From Ureibacillus thermophilus (lineage in GTDB: Bacteria; Bacillota; Bacilli; Bacillales_A; Planococcaceae), in NCBI RefSeq assembly GCF_042657185.1, contig NZ_JBHSNN010000002.1: 64,000 nucleotides of DNA. One strand, given 5' to 3'. Shown here in pieces: positions 34,312-43,935 of this stretch (its first letter is position 1; every line of letters starts with the position of its first letter). A program made the position numbers and the translations under genes. The notes under the pieces are model-generated. The model was not told the DNA's origin. It did not search any database and was given only the letters and a program-made list of their open reading frames with translations.

Positions 34312-37071
34312 CTATCTCTTAGGCACGCTCGCAGGAACATTCAATAATTCCATCAACTGTTCCTCATCCAGCTCCGTCAACCAGTTGCTCGATTGAATCA
34401 ATTCTTCCGATAAAGCTGATTTCATCTCAAGCATTTGGTCCACTTTTTCTTCAATCGTGCCAATGGTGATAAACTTATGCACTTGCACAAATTGCTTTTG
34501 CCCAATGCGATAGGCTCGGTCCGTTGCCTGATTTTCCACAGCCGGATTCCACCAGCGATCTGCATGGAGCACATGACTTGCGGCCGTCAAATTCAAACCG
34601 GTTCCGCCAGCCTTCAGCGATAATAAGAACACCGGAAATTCCCCGGATTGAAAGGCTTCTACCAACTGGTCCCGCTGTTCTTTCCGCATGCTTCCTGTCA
34701 AAAATGGCACGTCCCAGCCATAAAGTTCAAAGAAGCAATGCTGCAATAATTGCCCCATCCCGATATACTGGGTGAAAATTAGACACTGCTCGCCGCCATC
34801 CACAATCTCCTTCGTAAGTTCCACAATTCGTTTCAACTTCACTGAACGCGCGAGCATACTATCTGCATCCCCAAACGGTTCCTTCAAATACAGCGCTGGA
34901 TGATTGCACAACTGCTTCAACTTGCTCAGCATCTGCAAAATCTTTCCTTTCCGCTCAAAAGGAGAGAGTTTCTCCAAATCCGCCAAACTGTCTTGGATGA
35001 ATCCTTCATACAGCGCGGCTTGTTCCTCCGTCAACGGGCAAAACTCTTTCGTCTCCTGCTTATCCGGCAAATTCAGCATTAAATCCGGATCATGTTTCGT
35101 TCGTCGCAGCAAAAACGGCCGGATTTTCGCCCGCAAAATCTCCTTATGCCGCTCCGAATCATCCCGTTCAATCGGTACAATAAACTCCTCTTGAAACTTC
35201 TTGAAACTTCCTAAATATCCCCGGTGGATGAAATCAAAAATCGCCCACAGCTCGGCCAATCGGTTTTCAATCGGCGTGCCTGTCAATGCAATAGGATGGT
35301 CCCCTTGCAATCGGCGGATGGCCTTTGACTGCTGGGTGTGCATATTTTTAATATTTTGGGCTTCATCCAGCGTCACCACCGCCCAATCCACATCCTCTAA
35401 AAATTCCACATCCTGCGAAATCGTGCCATAAGTCGACAGCACCACTTGCGGCGCTTCCGCTTCTACGAACTGATGAAACGCTTCTCCCTTCAAACGCCCG
35501 GAAGCATAGTGGGTATGCACTTTCAAAGATGGGGCAAAGCGTTCAAGCTCCTTCTGCCAGTTCCCCAAAACGGAAGTCGGACAAACGATGAGCGACGGTT
35601 TCTTCTCTTGCCAAAACTCATACACATACAGCAAATAACTGATGAGCTGCACCGTTTTCCCAAGCCCCATATCATCGGCTAAAATCGCGCCAAAGCCTTG
35701 GGAGCGCATAAACACAAGCCACTCATAGCCTTGCTGCTGATAAGGACGCAATGTCGCTTTCAAAGATTCCGGCACTTTCACAGGAGGAAGCCCTTGCTTT
35801 TCTTGCAACTGATTTACATACGCCTGCAAAGAACGCTGCATTTCAAAGACAAAGAGCGGGTCGTCCCGTTCAGAATCCTCTTCATCCAACTCTGGTTCTA
35901 ACAACTCTTCTGGAATCTCTCGGAACACGAATTCCTTTACCGTCCAATTTTCTTTTTCCGCCTTATCCATCAACGCCCGCACTTTCGCCATCCAATCGTT
36001 GTCCAAACGGAACCATTCATTACCAATCCGCACAAATTCCCGCTTCTCTTCGACGATTTTACGAAACTCTTCGGGGCTGATGGTTTCTCCCCCAATGGAC
36101 AGCTCCCAGCGGAAAGATAAAATATCATCCAATCCTGCCATGGATTTGGTCGAACTGCTTTGCGCACTGACGCGGACCCGCATTTTTGATTTTTGCAATT
36201 CCTTAAGCCATGCAGGGAGAATCACTTCAAACCCTAAAGCCGTCAACTTGGCAAAGCCATCCCGCAGAAGCGTTCGTACCTCCGCATCGCTCAACGGCAA
36301 ATGCAAAAACGCCTCTCCATCGACATAAAGCCCCAACAATTGCACCATTTGCTTTTGGATTTGGGCAATTTCCTCTGCATATTCCTTCCATTTTTCAGGA
36401 AGCGCCTCCTGAATAGGAAGGTTCCGCTTTCTTACGGCAGGCGTCCAATGTTTTGCAGAGGAAGGGGATAAAATCACGGTTTCCAAAAGCCATTCATCGT
36501 CAGACTCTTCCGGTTCATTCAAACGGAGGGCAACTTTCAGCCGGCCAATGGAACGCTCGTTTTGAAGGGGCCAGCCTCCTTCTTTAAAAAATGGAATCAG
36601 AGAAGATACATCGGAAATTTGCAAACCATGCTTCTTCAATTTTTGTTCAAGGGCCTTTTCCAAAAGCTCCTGCTGAAAATCGTCCTCCACCTGCACAGCT
36701 AATGTTTCATCTTCAATTTCCACTGCATCCCATAAGGAAGGACTGTTCCACAAAGTTTGACCAGCTTTCAAACTCTCAAGAAGCTTCTGGTCTTCATCAG
36801 TCGCTCCTTCAAATTCAGCAAAAGGGTGTTTTCGCTTTGGCGATAACACATCCAATAATTCCGCCGCAGTAACGATGAGTCCATCTCCATCTACGACTGC
36901 ATGCAAGCCGAAAAAGTTGGGCTCATATTGGAAAAAGAAAATGGAAGCAAAGGTTTCAGCGGGAACCACTCTTCCATTGTTAAATGCCCGAACCGAATAT
37001 AGCCCTTGCTGCAGCGGCTCAAAGACTAATTGATAAACTTGTGCAAAAGGATTCACGTGCAAATCTTTCAT
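34312..37071 (-). CDS. ywqA: SNF2-family DEAD/DEAH helicase YwqA
   Basis: A 919-aa Swi2/Snf2 ATPase. The N-terminal third is a YwqA-specific region. The C-terminal part holds the motor: Q-loop region RPYQQQGYEWL, Walker A LADDMGLGKTVQ, DEAQ Walker B in VVTLDEAQNIKN, LTGTPIENRL, and helicase motifs SLKAGGTGLNLT and DRAYRIGQ. It is expected to remodel protein-DNA or RNA polymerase complexes. The ATG at 37071 has AAAGGA upstream; the longer frame runs into repeat sequence. The SWIM protein gene ywqB lies upstream on the same strand, separated by a 53-bp array. Confidence 0.93.
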   Translation of the reverse strand: MKDLHVNPFAQVYQLVFEPLQQGLYSVRAFNNGRVVPAETFASIFFFQYEPNFFGLHAVVDGDGLIVTAAELLDVLSPKRKHPFAEFEGATDEDQKLLESLKAGQTLWNSPSLWDAVEIEDETLAVQVEDDFQQELLEKALEQKLKKHGLQISDVSSLIPFFKEGGWPLQNERSIGRLKVALRLNEPEESDDEWLLETVILSPSSAKHWTPAVRKRNLPIQEALPEKWKEYAEEIAQIQKQMVQLLGLYVDGEAFLHLPLSDAEVRTLLRDGFAKLTALGFEVILPAWLKELQKSKMRVRVSAQSSSTKSMAGLDDILSFRWELSIGGETISPEEFRKIVEEKREFVRIGNEWFRLDNDWMAKVRALMDKAEKENWTVKEFVFREIPEELLEPELDEEDSERDDPLFVFEMQRSLQAYVNQLQEKQGLPPVKVPESLKATLRPYQQQGYEWLVFMRSQGFGAILADDMGLGKTVQLISYLLYVYEFWQEKKPSLIVCPTSVLGNWQKELERFAPSLKVHTHYASGRLKGEAFHQFVEAEAPQVVLSTYGTISQDVEFLEDVDWAVVTLDEAQNIKNMHTQQSKAIRRLQGDHPIALTGTPIENRLAELWAIFDFIHRGYLGSFKKFQEEFIVPIERDDSERHKEILRAKIRPFLLRRTKHDPDLMLNLPDKQETKEFCPLTEEQAALYEGFIQDSLADLEKLSPFERKGKILQMLSKLKQLCNHPALYLKEPFGDADSMLARSVKLKRIVELTKEIVDGGEQCLIFTQYIGMGQLLQHCFFELYGWDVPFLTGSMRKEQRDQLVEAFQSGEFPVFLLSLKAGGTGLNLTAASHVLHADRWWNPAVENQATDRAYRIGQKQFVQVHKFITIGTIEEKVDQMLEMKSALSEELIQSSNWLTELDEEQLMELLNVPASVPKR

Positions 37072-37097
37072 TGAACTAATGTTCCTTTCTTTGTTTC

Positions 37098-37790
37098 GAA
37101 AATTCCTTCCACCCAATAGCGCCATAAAATTTAATGGAACTATTCATTTGGAAAATTCCTTCCACCCAATAGCGCCATAAAACTTAATGGAATTATTCAT
37201 TTGGAAAATTCCTTCCACCCAATAGCGCCATAAAACTTAATGGAACTATTCATTTGGAAAATACCTTCCACCCAATAGCGCCATAAAACTTAATGGAACT
37301 ATTCATTTGGAAAATACCTTCCACCCAATAGCGCCATAAAACGTAATGGAACTATTCATTTGGAAAATACCTTCCACCCAATAGCGCCATAAAACTTAAT
37401 GGAACTATTCATTTGGAAAATACCTTCCACCCAATAGCGCCATAAAACTTAATGGAACTATTCATTTGGAAAATACCTTCCACCCAATAGTGCTGTAAAA
37501 CTTAATGGAACTATTCATTTGGAAAATACCTTCCACCCAATAGCGCCATAAAACGTAATGGAACTATTCATTTGGAAAATACCTTCCACCCAATAGCGCC
37601 ATAAAACTTTAATGGAACTATTCATTTGGAAAATACCTTCCACCCAATAGCGCCATAAAACTTTAATGGAACTATTCATTTGGAAAATACCTTCCACCCA
37701 ATAGCGCCATAAAACTTAATGGAACTATTCATTTGGAAAATACCTTCCACCCAATAGCGCCGCAAAATCTGATGGAACTATCCATTTTCA
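37098..37790 (-). repeat. Tandem array, 53-bp unit, thirteen copies
   Basis: CCTTCCACCCAATAGCGCC recurs at 37105, 37158, 37211, 37264, 37317, 37370, 37423, 37476, 37529, 37582, 37636, 37690 and 37743. Two steps are 54 bp through one extra T. The first and last copies are diverged. The array fills the ywqB-ywqA gap, so any ywqB transcript must cross it to reach ywqA. The unit is not a multiple of 3 and has no ribosome binding site. Confidence 0.95.
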
Positions 37791-37869
37791 TCCAAAACAG
37801 CGCCTACAAAATTTGGCAGCTATCTCTTTAGAATTTCTCCCTCAAAAATCAAATCAGCACCTATCAAAT

Positions 37870-39420
37870 TTACGGCAGCAATTTTCCTTTCTCTATTTCT
37901 TCCTGCAAAGCGCGCAGCCGTTTAAATTGATCCCGAACTGCCGCAATATACGATTCCCAAAAACTCATTTTGCCCGCTTTTTTCGCAGCCGATTTCATCT
38001 TTTTCCAAATGCGCACCGCCTGCTTATAGTTGTAGCGGGATTTACTTTTCACTTTCTCCATCGCATAGAAATGATAAAGGGGCAGGACGAGGTCAGGAGC
38101 TTCTTCCGCCACTTGCTTTAACCCGTTATATTCTAAATGTTCAATGGAAGTAGGGTACATTTGATGAAGCGCCACCCATTCCTCATAGCGCCCATGCTCC
38201 AATAAATAATCCGAATATTGATGAATTCCATCTTTTCCAAAAGCCGAATACAACAAAAGCTCTTCCTCTTCGGACAAAGCTATTTGTTCATAGAATGAAT
38301 GAATTAATGAAACTGCATTAGCGCGGTAAAAATGATTCACCTTTTGGATGAATTCCTTTAAATAGGGAAGAATCGCCCGCAATATCATCTCTGCTGCTTG
38401 CTCATTTTGCTTTCGGAAGGCAAACTTCACAAGGCCCAAATAAAGATACAAATGCTCAGGGCGAATCTGCTGGAGGTTTTCTTCCAAAGCAGCATCATTC
38501 TTCAAAATAATATAGAACAAATTCAAAATTTCCGGATATTTTAACTCCTGTTCCTGCAAATACACCAGTTCTTCCAAGGCCCGTTTTTTCTCCGTCAACA
38601 CTTCATCCCAAAAGAGCAAATATACGTTCAATTTTTGATTGATAAACCCGTCTTGAGCAAACAGCAATTCCCGAAGCAGATGCTGCATTTTGTCCAAAAA
38701 CGGATCCATTGCAAAAAGGCGGGATATGCCAAGAATGCTCTGGGTAATCTGTTGCATGGATTGAAAACGTTTATGAATAAAGTTTTCATATAAATGAGCA
38801 TCCACATGATTTTGCATGAAAAACCGATGAGACAATCGGGTTAAAACGGCAAGTTCCATAAACAACTTGTAAATCGGCTGCCATTCCCGTTCAAAAGGCA
38901 TTTGTTTATTTAACTTTTCCAACGCATTGTCCGCAATGTGGGAAAACAAAAAACTTGGAATTTCTACATCCTCATGAAAGTAGTATTGAAGCACTTCATC
39001 GGCCATTTTCAGCCAACTATCAGGAGTGCGGACGTTGGCGAGCGCCTCGAAATTAACGGTTTTCTTAGCCCTCCAGCTGCTCGCCCATTCTTGCACAGAA
39101 TCGATATATTGATATAACGAAAGCAGCACGCTCACCTTATGACGGCACCAGCCATCCTGAGGGCATGAGCAGGAAATGGTGTCTCCTCGAAAATCCATGA
39201 TCACTTCCGCTGTCCGCACATCCCTCACAGATGCGGTTAAAACGGAGAAAACTGAAACATATCGGTGGAAAACGACCGCCTGATTCCGAACAGCAAAAAG
39301 CGCCCGCCGAATAATTTCCTCATCTTCTGCTACCGATGGATGAAGTTCCCGTGCAACGATCTGTAATTTTTCGCGAATTAAGGATTCTTGTTCTCGCGCA
39401 ACATTCGCAACTGATAACAT
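37870..39420 (-). CDS. ywqB: SWIM zinc-finger protein YwqB
   Basis: A 516-aa protein with an N-terminal SWIM zinc finger CSCPQDGWCRH (CxCx5CxH, near residue 80), then long helical repeats. B. subtilis ywqB has the same neighbour ywqA. SWIM proteins often partner with Snf2 helicases, so the two probably act together on DNA or nucleoprotein. The ATG at 39420 follows AGGAGCG by 11 nt. Upstream residues of the longer frame do not look conserved. Confidence 0.88.
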   Translation of the reverse strand: MLSVANVAREQESLIREKLQIVARELHPSVAEDEEIIRRALFAVRNQAVVFHRYVSVFSVLTASVRDVRTAEVIMDFRGDTISCSCPQDGWCRHKVSVLLSLYQYIDSVQEWASSWRAKKTVNFEALANVRTPDSWLKMADEVLQYYFHEDVEIPSFLFSHIADNALEKLNKQMPFEREWQPIYKLFMELAVLTRLSHRFFMQNHVDAHLYENFIHKRFQSMQQITQSILGISRLFAMDPFLDKMQHLLRELLFAQDGFINQKLNVYLLFWDEVLTEKKRALEELVYLQEQELKYPEILNLFYIILKNDAALEENLQQIRPEHLYLYLGLVKFAFRKQNEQAAEMILRAILPYLKEFIQKVNHFYRANAVSLIHSFYEQIALSEEEELLLYSAFGKDGIHQYSDYLLEHGRYEEWVALHQMYPTSIEHLEYNGLKQVAEEAPDLVLPLYHFYAMEKVKSKSRYNYKQAVRIWKKMKSAAKKAGKMSFWESYIAAVRDQFKRLRALQEEIEKGKLLP

Positions 39421-39864
39421 GACAACATTCGCTCCTAAAAAAGTCTTATTTTTAATTATACCGCGACTCTTTATATTTGATAAGAGTGAACCTTTGAACA
39501 TCTAAGAAAGAGAATTTTAAAAAACAGAACAAAATATTATGAATTTTTCGAAAAGATGTATAAAATGAAAGAAAATAGTATTAAAATTAGATGAAAGAAA
39601 AGGATGTTTCTTAAACGCTTCCATTTTTTTACTTTTGTATAGAGGTTTTTCAAGACAGAAGAGGGCATATAAGGAAAGCCAAATTCGTATGATAGATTAC
39701 AACCAAATAAAAATATCCGGTTCGTGAAAAATTATCTCTTTTAGGTATCAATGGCTGACTGTAAAGCATAAAATGAAAATTCCAATTGGCGTCGTGAACG
39801 AATTTTTGATATTGGGAGAAGGGATATGATGGGGTCTGAAAAAAGCGAAATAGGAGGGATATCG
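39421..39864. other. AT-rich divergent intergenic region
   Basis: About 444 bp between ywqB (minus) and the IDEAL-domain gene (plus). No gene, repeat or strong hairpin found. An 89-codon minus-strand frame here lacks a ribosome binding site and family features. Confidence 0.5.
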
Positions 39865-40326
39865 ATGATTCAAGTTCAGTATATGAAGCCGTTTTATTCA
39901 AAAGTTGCAGGTGATACACTGCGTCTCGTCTTTGCCTACCAATATTTTTCCATTATGAAAGACAATGAACTGTATCACTTTGTACCGATTGAAGGGAAAG
40001 AAATTATGGTCAACTTGAAAACAATGAAAATTGAAAATTTATCGGAAATTTTTGTCTTCCAACGGGGAAACCGTTTCCTTCGACTGCCGCTGTATCAGCT
40101 TCTCTTGATTTCGAATATTCATGAGCATTTAGCGCCGATTTTAGAGGAAGCATCCAACCGTTCGGAAATCATTAATCTCATTCCGCAAGAAGAAAATTCT
40201 GAAATTTCAGACCTTATCCGTTCATTGGAAGCGCAAAACTTAGACCGCCTCATCGATGAAGCCCTTTCCAGCCGTGATGAAGAACTGTTTTACAAATTGG
40301 CAGAAAAGAAGAAAAAAATGGAATAG
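39865..40326 (+). CDS. IDEAL-domain protein
   Basis: A 153-aa soluble protein. Residues 1-90 are a beta-rich domain (KPFYSKVAGDTLRLVFAYQY, LYHFVPIEGKEIMVNL). The C-terminus has an IDEAL-type motif NLDRLIDEALSSRDEELFYK (near 125-145) followed by a lysine-rich tail. IDEAL domains are short Firmicute-specific helical modules of unclear role. AGGAGGGATATCG before the ATG fixes the start. A terminator follows directly. Confidence 0.78.
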   Translation: MIQVQYMKPFYSKVAGDTLRLVFAYQYFSIMKDNELYHFVPIEGKEIMVNLKTMKIENLSEIFVFQRGNRFLRLPLYQLLLISNIHEHLAPILEEASNRSEIINLIPQEENSEISDLIRSLEAQNLDRLIDEALSSRDEELFYKLAEKKKKME

Positions 40327-40358
40327 AGTGCCGGTACTTTTGGTGCCAGGCACTTTTT
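40327..40358 (+). terminator. Terminator after the IDEAL-domain gene
   Basis: AGTGCC and GGCACT enclose a second pairing GGTAC/GTGCC, followed by five T. It overlaps the end of the convergent 31-codon gene. Confidence 0.7.
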
Positions 40359-40452
40359 AGGAAGTTAAAAAATAAATAATTCCCAAGGCAATCCCCGAAC
40401 CAATCATCCCAAATACGACATCGCCAAAAGTCAACTCCTTTACAGCTTTCAT
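40357..40452 (-). CDS. 31-aa small hydrophobic peptide
   Basis: A short gene on the minus strand: MKAVKELTFGDVVFGMIGSG continuing into a hydrophobic GIALGIIYFLTS. One membrane-spanning helix covers about residues 11-30. A strong ribosome binding site AAAGGAGGA lies 6 nt before the ATG. A TATAAT-like box lies about 80 bp upstream on the minus strand. Such a peptide could be a membrane-associated regulator or a toxin-like peptide; nothing decides this. Confidence 0.6.
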   Translation of the reverse strand: MKAVKELTFGDVVFGMIGSGIALGIIYFLTS

Positions 40453-40689
40453 GGCAATTCCTCCTTTTTAGAACCATCATTTCCTAAACTCTTGCTAAAT
40501 AAACCATTCTATTCAATGTTGTTATTATATATTCAGATTTTTTCGGAAACATTCGCAGATATATAAATGTAAGAATAATAGATTTAGATTTTTCGAAAAC
40601 TTCCGATATGAATTTTAAGGAATGAAATTTTCGTGCCCTTGAAAATAAAGAAAATCAATAGCTGTTCCCATCGGAAGGAGGGGTTGGGA

Positions 40690-41529
40690 TTGCTTGGGCA
40701 ATGGTCGGCAACCGGCATGAGGATTTTAAAAAACCTGAATCAAAACTGGATGTTGGCGAATAAGGCGTTGCTCAGAATTTCTTCTGGCTACCGCATTAAC
40801 AGCGCGGCAGATGATGCGGCGGGTCTTGCCATCTCTGAAAAAATGCGGGCCCAAATTCGCGGTCTTGAAATGGCGGGGAAAAACATTCAGGATGGCATTT
40901 CCCTCGTCCAAACAGCAGAAGGGGCGCTCAATGAAACCCATGCCATCATCCAACGCATGCGGGAACTTGCCATTCAAGCGGCAAGCGATACGCTTACGGA
41001 TGAGGATCGCCACTTGATCGATATGGAGTTCCAGCAGCTGAAGGAAGAAATCACAAGAATCTCTAAAGATACGGAATTCAACGCTCGCCCGCTATTGAAC
41101 GGCGATTACGAAAACAATTCTTTAAGAATACAAGTAGGTGCCAATGCCGGACAATATATGGAAATCTATATTGGCAGGGCGAGCAGCGCAAGCCTTGGCA
41201 TAGACGGGCTGGACATTTCAACGAGAGACAACGCGGATGCTGCAATTGGCGCATTGGATAAAGCCTTAAACCGAGTATCGACAGAACGTGCCCGCCTTGG
41301 CGCTTACCAAAACCGGATGGAACACGCCTATAACAATGTGATGAACACGGCGGAAAACTTAACGGCTGCCGAATCCCGCATTCGAGATGCAGACATCGCA
41401 AAAGAAATGATGAACTACACAAAAGCAAGCATCCTCGCCATGGCTGCCCAACACGTCCTCGCCCTTCATCTTCAACAAGCCCAATCCATCCTAATGCTGT
41501 TGAATGCGGGGAAGAAGGAGAGATATTAG
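40690..41529 (+). CDS. Flagellin paralogue
   Basis: A 279-aa flagellin-type protein. It has the conserved D0/D1 N-terminus (LLRISSGYRINSAADDAAGL, QDGISLVQTAEGALNETH) and C-terminus (AESRIRDADIAKEMMNYTK, with an LQQAQSILMLLN end). There is almost no central variable domain, so it is a short filament or minor flagellin. The TTG at 40690 has AAGGAGGGG at ideal distance and adds nine residues before MRILKN, the usual flagellin start (ATG 40717, without ribosome binding site). The C-terminal tip has an unusual KKERY extension. A terminator follows. Confidence 0.88.
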   Translation: MLGQWSATGMRILKNLNQNWMLANKALLRISSGYRINSAADDAAGLAISEKMRAQIRGLEMAGKNIQDGISLVQTAEGALNETHAIIQRMRELAIQAASDTLTDEDRHLIDMEFQQLKEEITRISKDTEFNARPLLNGDYENNSLRIQVGANAGQYMEIYIGRASSASLGIDGLDISTRDNADAAIGALDKALNRVSTERARLGAYQNRMEHAYNNVMNTAENLTAAESRIRDADIAKEMMNYTKASILAMAAQHVLALHLQQAQSILMLLNAGKKERY

Positions 41530-41546
41530 GAGCAAAGTTAAGATGG

Positions 41547-41581
41547 GGCTGTTCAGAAAGTCGAACACTTTCTGAACAGCC
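41547..41581 (+). terminator. Hairpin terminator after the flagellin gene
   Basis: A perfect 15-bp stem GGCTGTTCAGAAAGT / ACTTTCTGAACAGCC with loop CGAAC, followed by TTACTTCTT. Confidence 0.75.
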
Positions 41582-41650
41582 TTACTTCTTATAGTAATAT
41601 TCTCTTAAAAACTTTCCCTGCGGTGGTCACAAAACGCGCCTCCTCGTCGC

Positions 41651-41697
41651 AAAGGGGGCGTTTCAAAATGACTTTTCAGACGCCCCCTTTTTATTTT
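41651..41697. terminator. Second terminator-like hairpin
   Basis: AAAGGGGGCGT pairs with ACGCCCCCTTT, followed by TTATTTT. It stands about 70 bp after the flagellin terminator, with no gene between. Confidence 0.7.
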
Positions 41698-41701
41698 GAT
41701 T

Positions 41702-41999
41702 AGAGGTGAGGCTTGTCATCTCCTGTTAACCATCCTCTTACACTTTTGAAAGTACCCGTTTTTCTTTTGAATTCAGAGGTGAGGCTTGTCATCCCTTGTT
41801 AACCAGCCTCTTACACTTTTGAAAGTACCCGTTTTTCTTTTGAATTCAGAGGTGAGGCTTGTCATCTCCTGTTAACCAGCCTCTTACACTTTTGAAAGTA
41901 CCCGTTTTTCTTTTGAATTCAGAGGTGAGGCTTGTCATCCCTTGTTAACCAGCCTCTTACACTTTTGAAAATACCGGGTTTTTCTTTTGAATCAGAGGT
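41702..41999 (+). repeat. Tandem array, 73-bp unit, four copies
   Basis: AGAGGTGAGGCTTGTCATC starts at 41702, 41775, 41848 and 41921. A partial fifth start (AGAGGTGGCC) lies at 41994. Copies alternate CTCC/CCTT after the start. Each contains GTTAAC and the weak pairing AGAGG/GCCTCT. No ribosome binding site or long frame. Confidence 0.93.
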
Positions 42000-42130
42000 G
42001 GCCATTCCTTCAAATTATTAATTTTTACCTAAAAAACCGCTCAAAAACAAAATTTCTGGAAAGCACTTCCATAAAACTGTTACATTTGCTAATTTATTTT
42101 CAGGAGGAAGAGAGGGTTATTTTGCCCTGC

Positions 42131-43640
42131 GCACGAAAAGCTGGGGTGAACGCACCAAAGAGAGGAGCAAACGCACTAAAGTGAGTAGTATCTGCACCAA
42201 ATGAGATCACATCCGCACGAAATGAGGAGGCAACCGCACGAAATGGAGCAGTATCCGCACGAAATGGGGCAGTATCCGCACGAAATGGGGATGCATCCGC
42301 ACGAAATGAGGAGGCAACCGCACGAAACGAGGCACTATCCGCACGAATGGAGGAGGCAACCGCACGAAATGGGGATGCATCCGCACGAAATGAGGAGGCA
42401 ACCGCACGAAATGGAGCAGTATCCGCACGAAATGAGGAGGTAAACGCCCGAAACCGGGCAGTATCCGCACCAAATGAGGAGGCAACCGCACGAATCGTGG
42501 CAGTATCCGCACGAAATGAGGAGGCAACCGCACGAAATGGGGATGCATCCGCACGAAATGGGGATGTATCCGCACGAAATGAGGAGTTAAACGCACGAAA
42601 TGAGGGAGCAAACGCACGAAAGGGAGCAGTATCCGCACGAAATGAGGAGGCAACCGCACGAAAAGGAGCAGTATCCGCACAAAAGGGAGGAGCAACCGCA
42701 CGAAATGGAGCAGTATCCGCACGAATCGTGGCAGTATCCGCCCGAAATGGAGTAGTAAACGCACGAAACGAGGCAGTATCCGCCCGAAATGGAGTAGTAA
42801 ACGCACGAAACAATGCAGTATCCGCACCAATTGAGGAGGTAAACGCACGAAATGGAGCAGTATCCGCACCAAATGAGGAGGCAACCGCCCGAAATGGGGC
42901 AGTATCCGCACGAAATGGAGTAGTAAACGCACGAAACAATGCAGTATCCGCACGAAATGAGGAGGCAACCGCCCGAAATGGAGCAGTATCCGCACGAAAT
43001 GGGGATGCATCCGCACGAATCGTGGCAGTATCCGCACGAAATGAGGAGGCAACCGCACGAATTGGAGCAGTATCCGCACCAAATGAGGAAGTAAACGCAC
43101 GAATCGTGGCAGTATCCGCACGAAATGAGGAGGCAAACGCACGAAACCGGGCAGTATCCGCACAAAAGGAGGAGGTAAACGCACGAAACGTGGCAGTATC
43201 CGCACGAAATGAGGAGGCAACCGCACGAAACCGGGCAGTATCCGCCCGAAATGAGGAGGCAACCGCACGAAATGGAGCAGTATCCGCACCAAATGGAGTA
43301 GTAAACGCACTAAATCGAGCAGTATCCGCACGAAATGAGGAGGCAACCGCACGAAACCGGGCAGTATCCGCACGAAATGAGGAGGCAACCGCACGAAACC
43401 GGGCAGTATCCGCCCGAAATGGAGTAGTAAACGCCCGAAACGAGGCAGTATCCGCACGAAATGAGAAGCCAACCGCACGAAATGAGAAGCCAACCGCACG
43501 AATTGGAGCAGTATCCGCACGAATTGGAGCAGTATCCGCACGAAATGTGGAGGTAAACGCACAAAACAATGCAATATCCGCCCCAAATGAGAAAACAACC
43601 GCCCGAAACGAGGCAGTATCCGCACCAAATAAAAAACCCT
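42131..43640 (+). repeat. Large 21/42-bp tandem array, direct copy
   Basis: About 72 units of 21 bp alternating between GTATCCGCACGAAATGAGGA and GGCAACCGCACGAAATGGAG types, the same family as the array near 33 kb but in opposite orientation. The GCACGA core is nearly invariant; the bases after AAAT vary among a small set (GAGGAG, GGAGCA, CCGGGCA, TCGTGGCA, CAATGCA). Frames are open on both strands for up to 537 codons. The forward frame encoding AVSARNEEATARNG has a TGA near the array start (42182) and its first ATG is inside a repeat. Confidence 0.93.
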
Positions 43641-43736
43641 CTCCACCAATTAAAAGCAACGCCCAAACTAAATTTAGAAAATTCTTACACACCGAAATAA
43701 AACCCTTCCCCAAAAACGTAGATAATGTGAAAATAA

Positions 43737-43765
43737 TTCACAGTTTCCCACGAAAGATGTATACT
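43737..43765 (+). promoter_or_regulatory. Candidate promoter of wecC
   Basis: TTCACA (43737-43742), 17 bp, TATACT (43760-43765), about 170 bp before wecC. The leader can fold around GCATGGGGTGTCCACTATGC. Confidence 0.6.
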
Positions 43766-43935
43766 AAGACACGTATGATAAATTTCAACTGAATCAACCA
43801 ACGAATAAATCATCCCAAAACAATACACTCTAAAACAAAACGGGTAGTCGAGCATGGGGTGTCCACTATGCTACAACCCCCACGATCTCATGACTCATAC
43901 TCGTTTCGGAACATTGAAAGGAAGTAACGATTATC

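Noticed and set aside
42207..43713. Long open frames (480-537 codons) across the 21-bp array on both strands
   Set aside because: A 21-bp repeat free of stop codons keeps several frames open at once. No ribosome binding site, and the sister array at 45.3 kb has no start.
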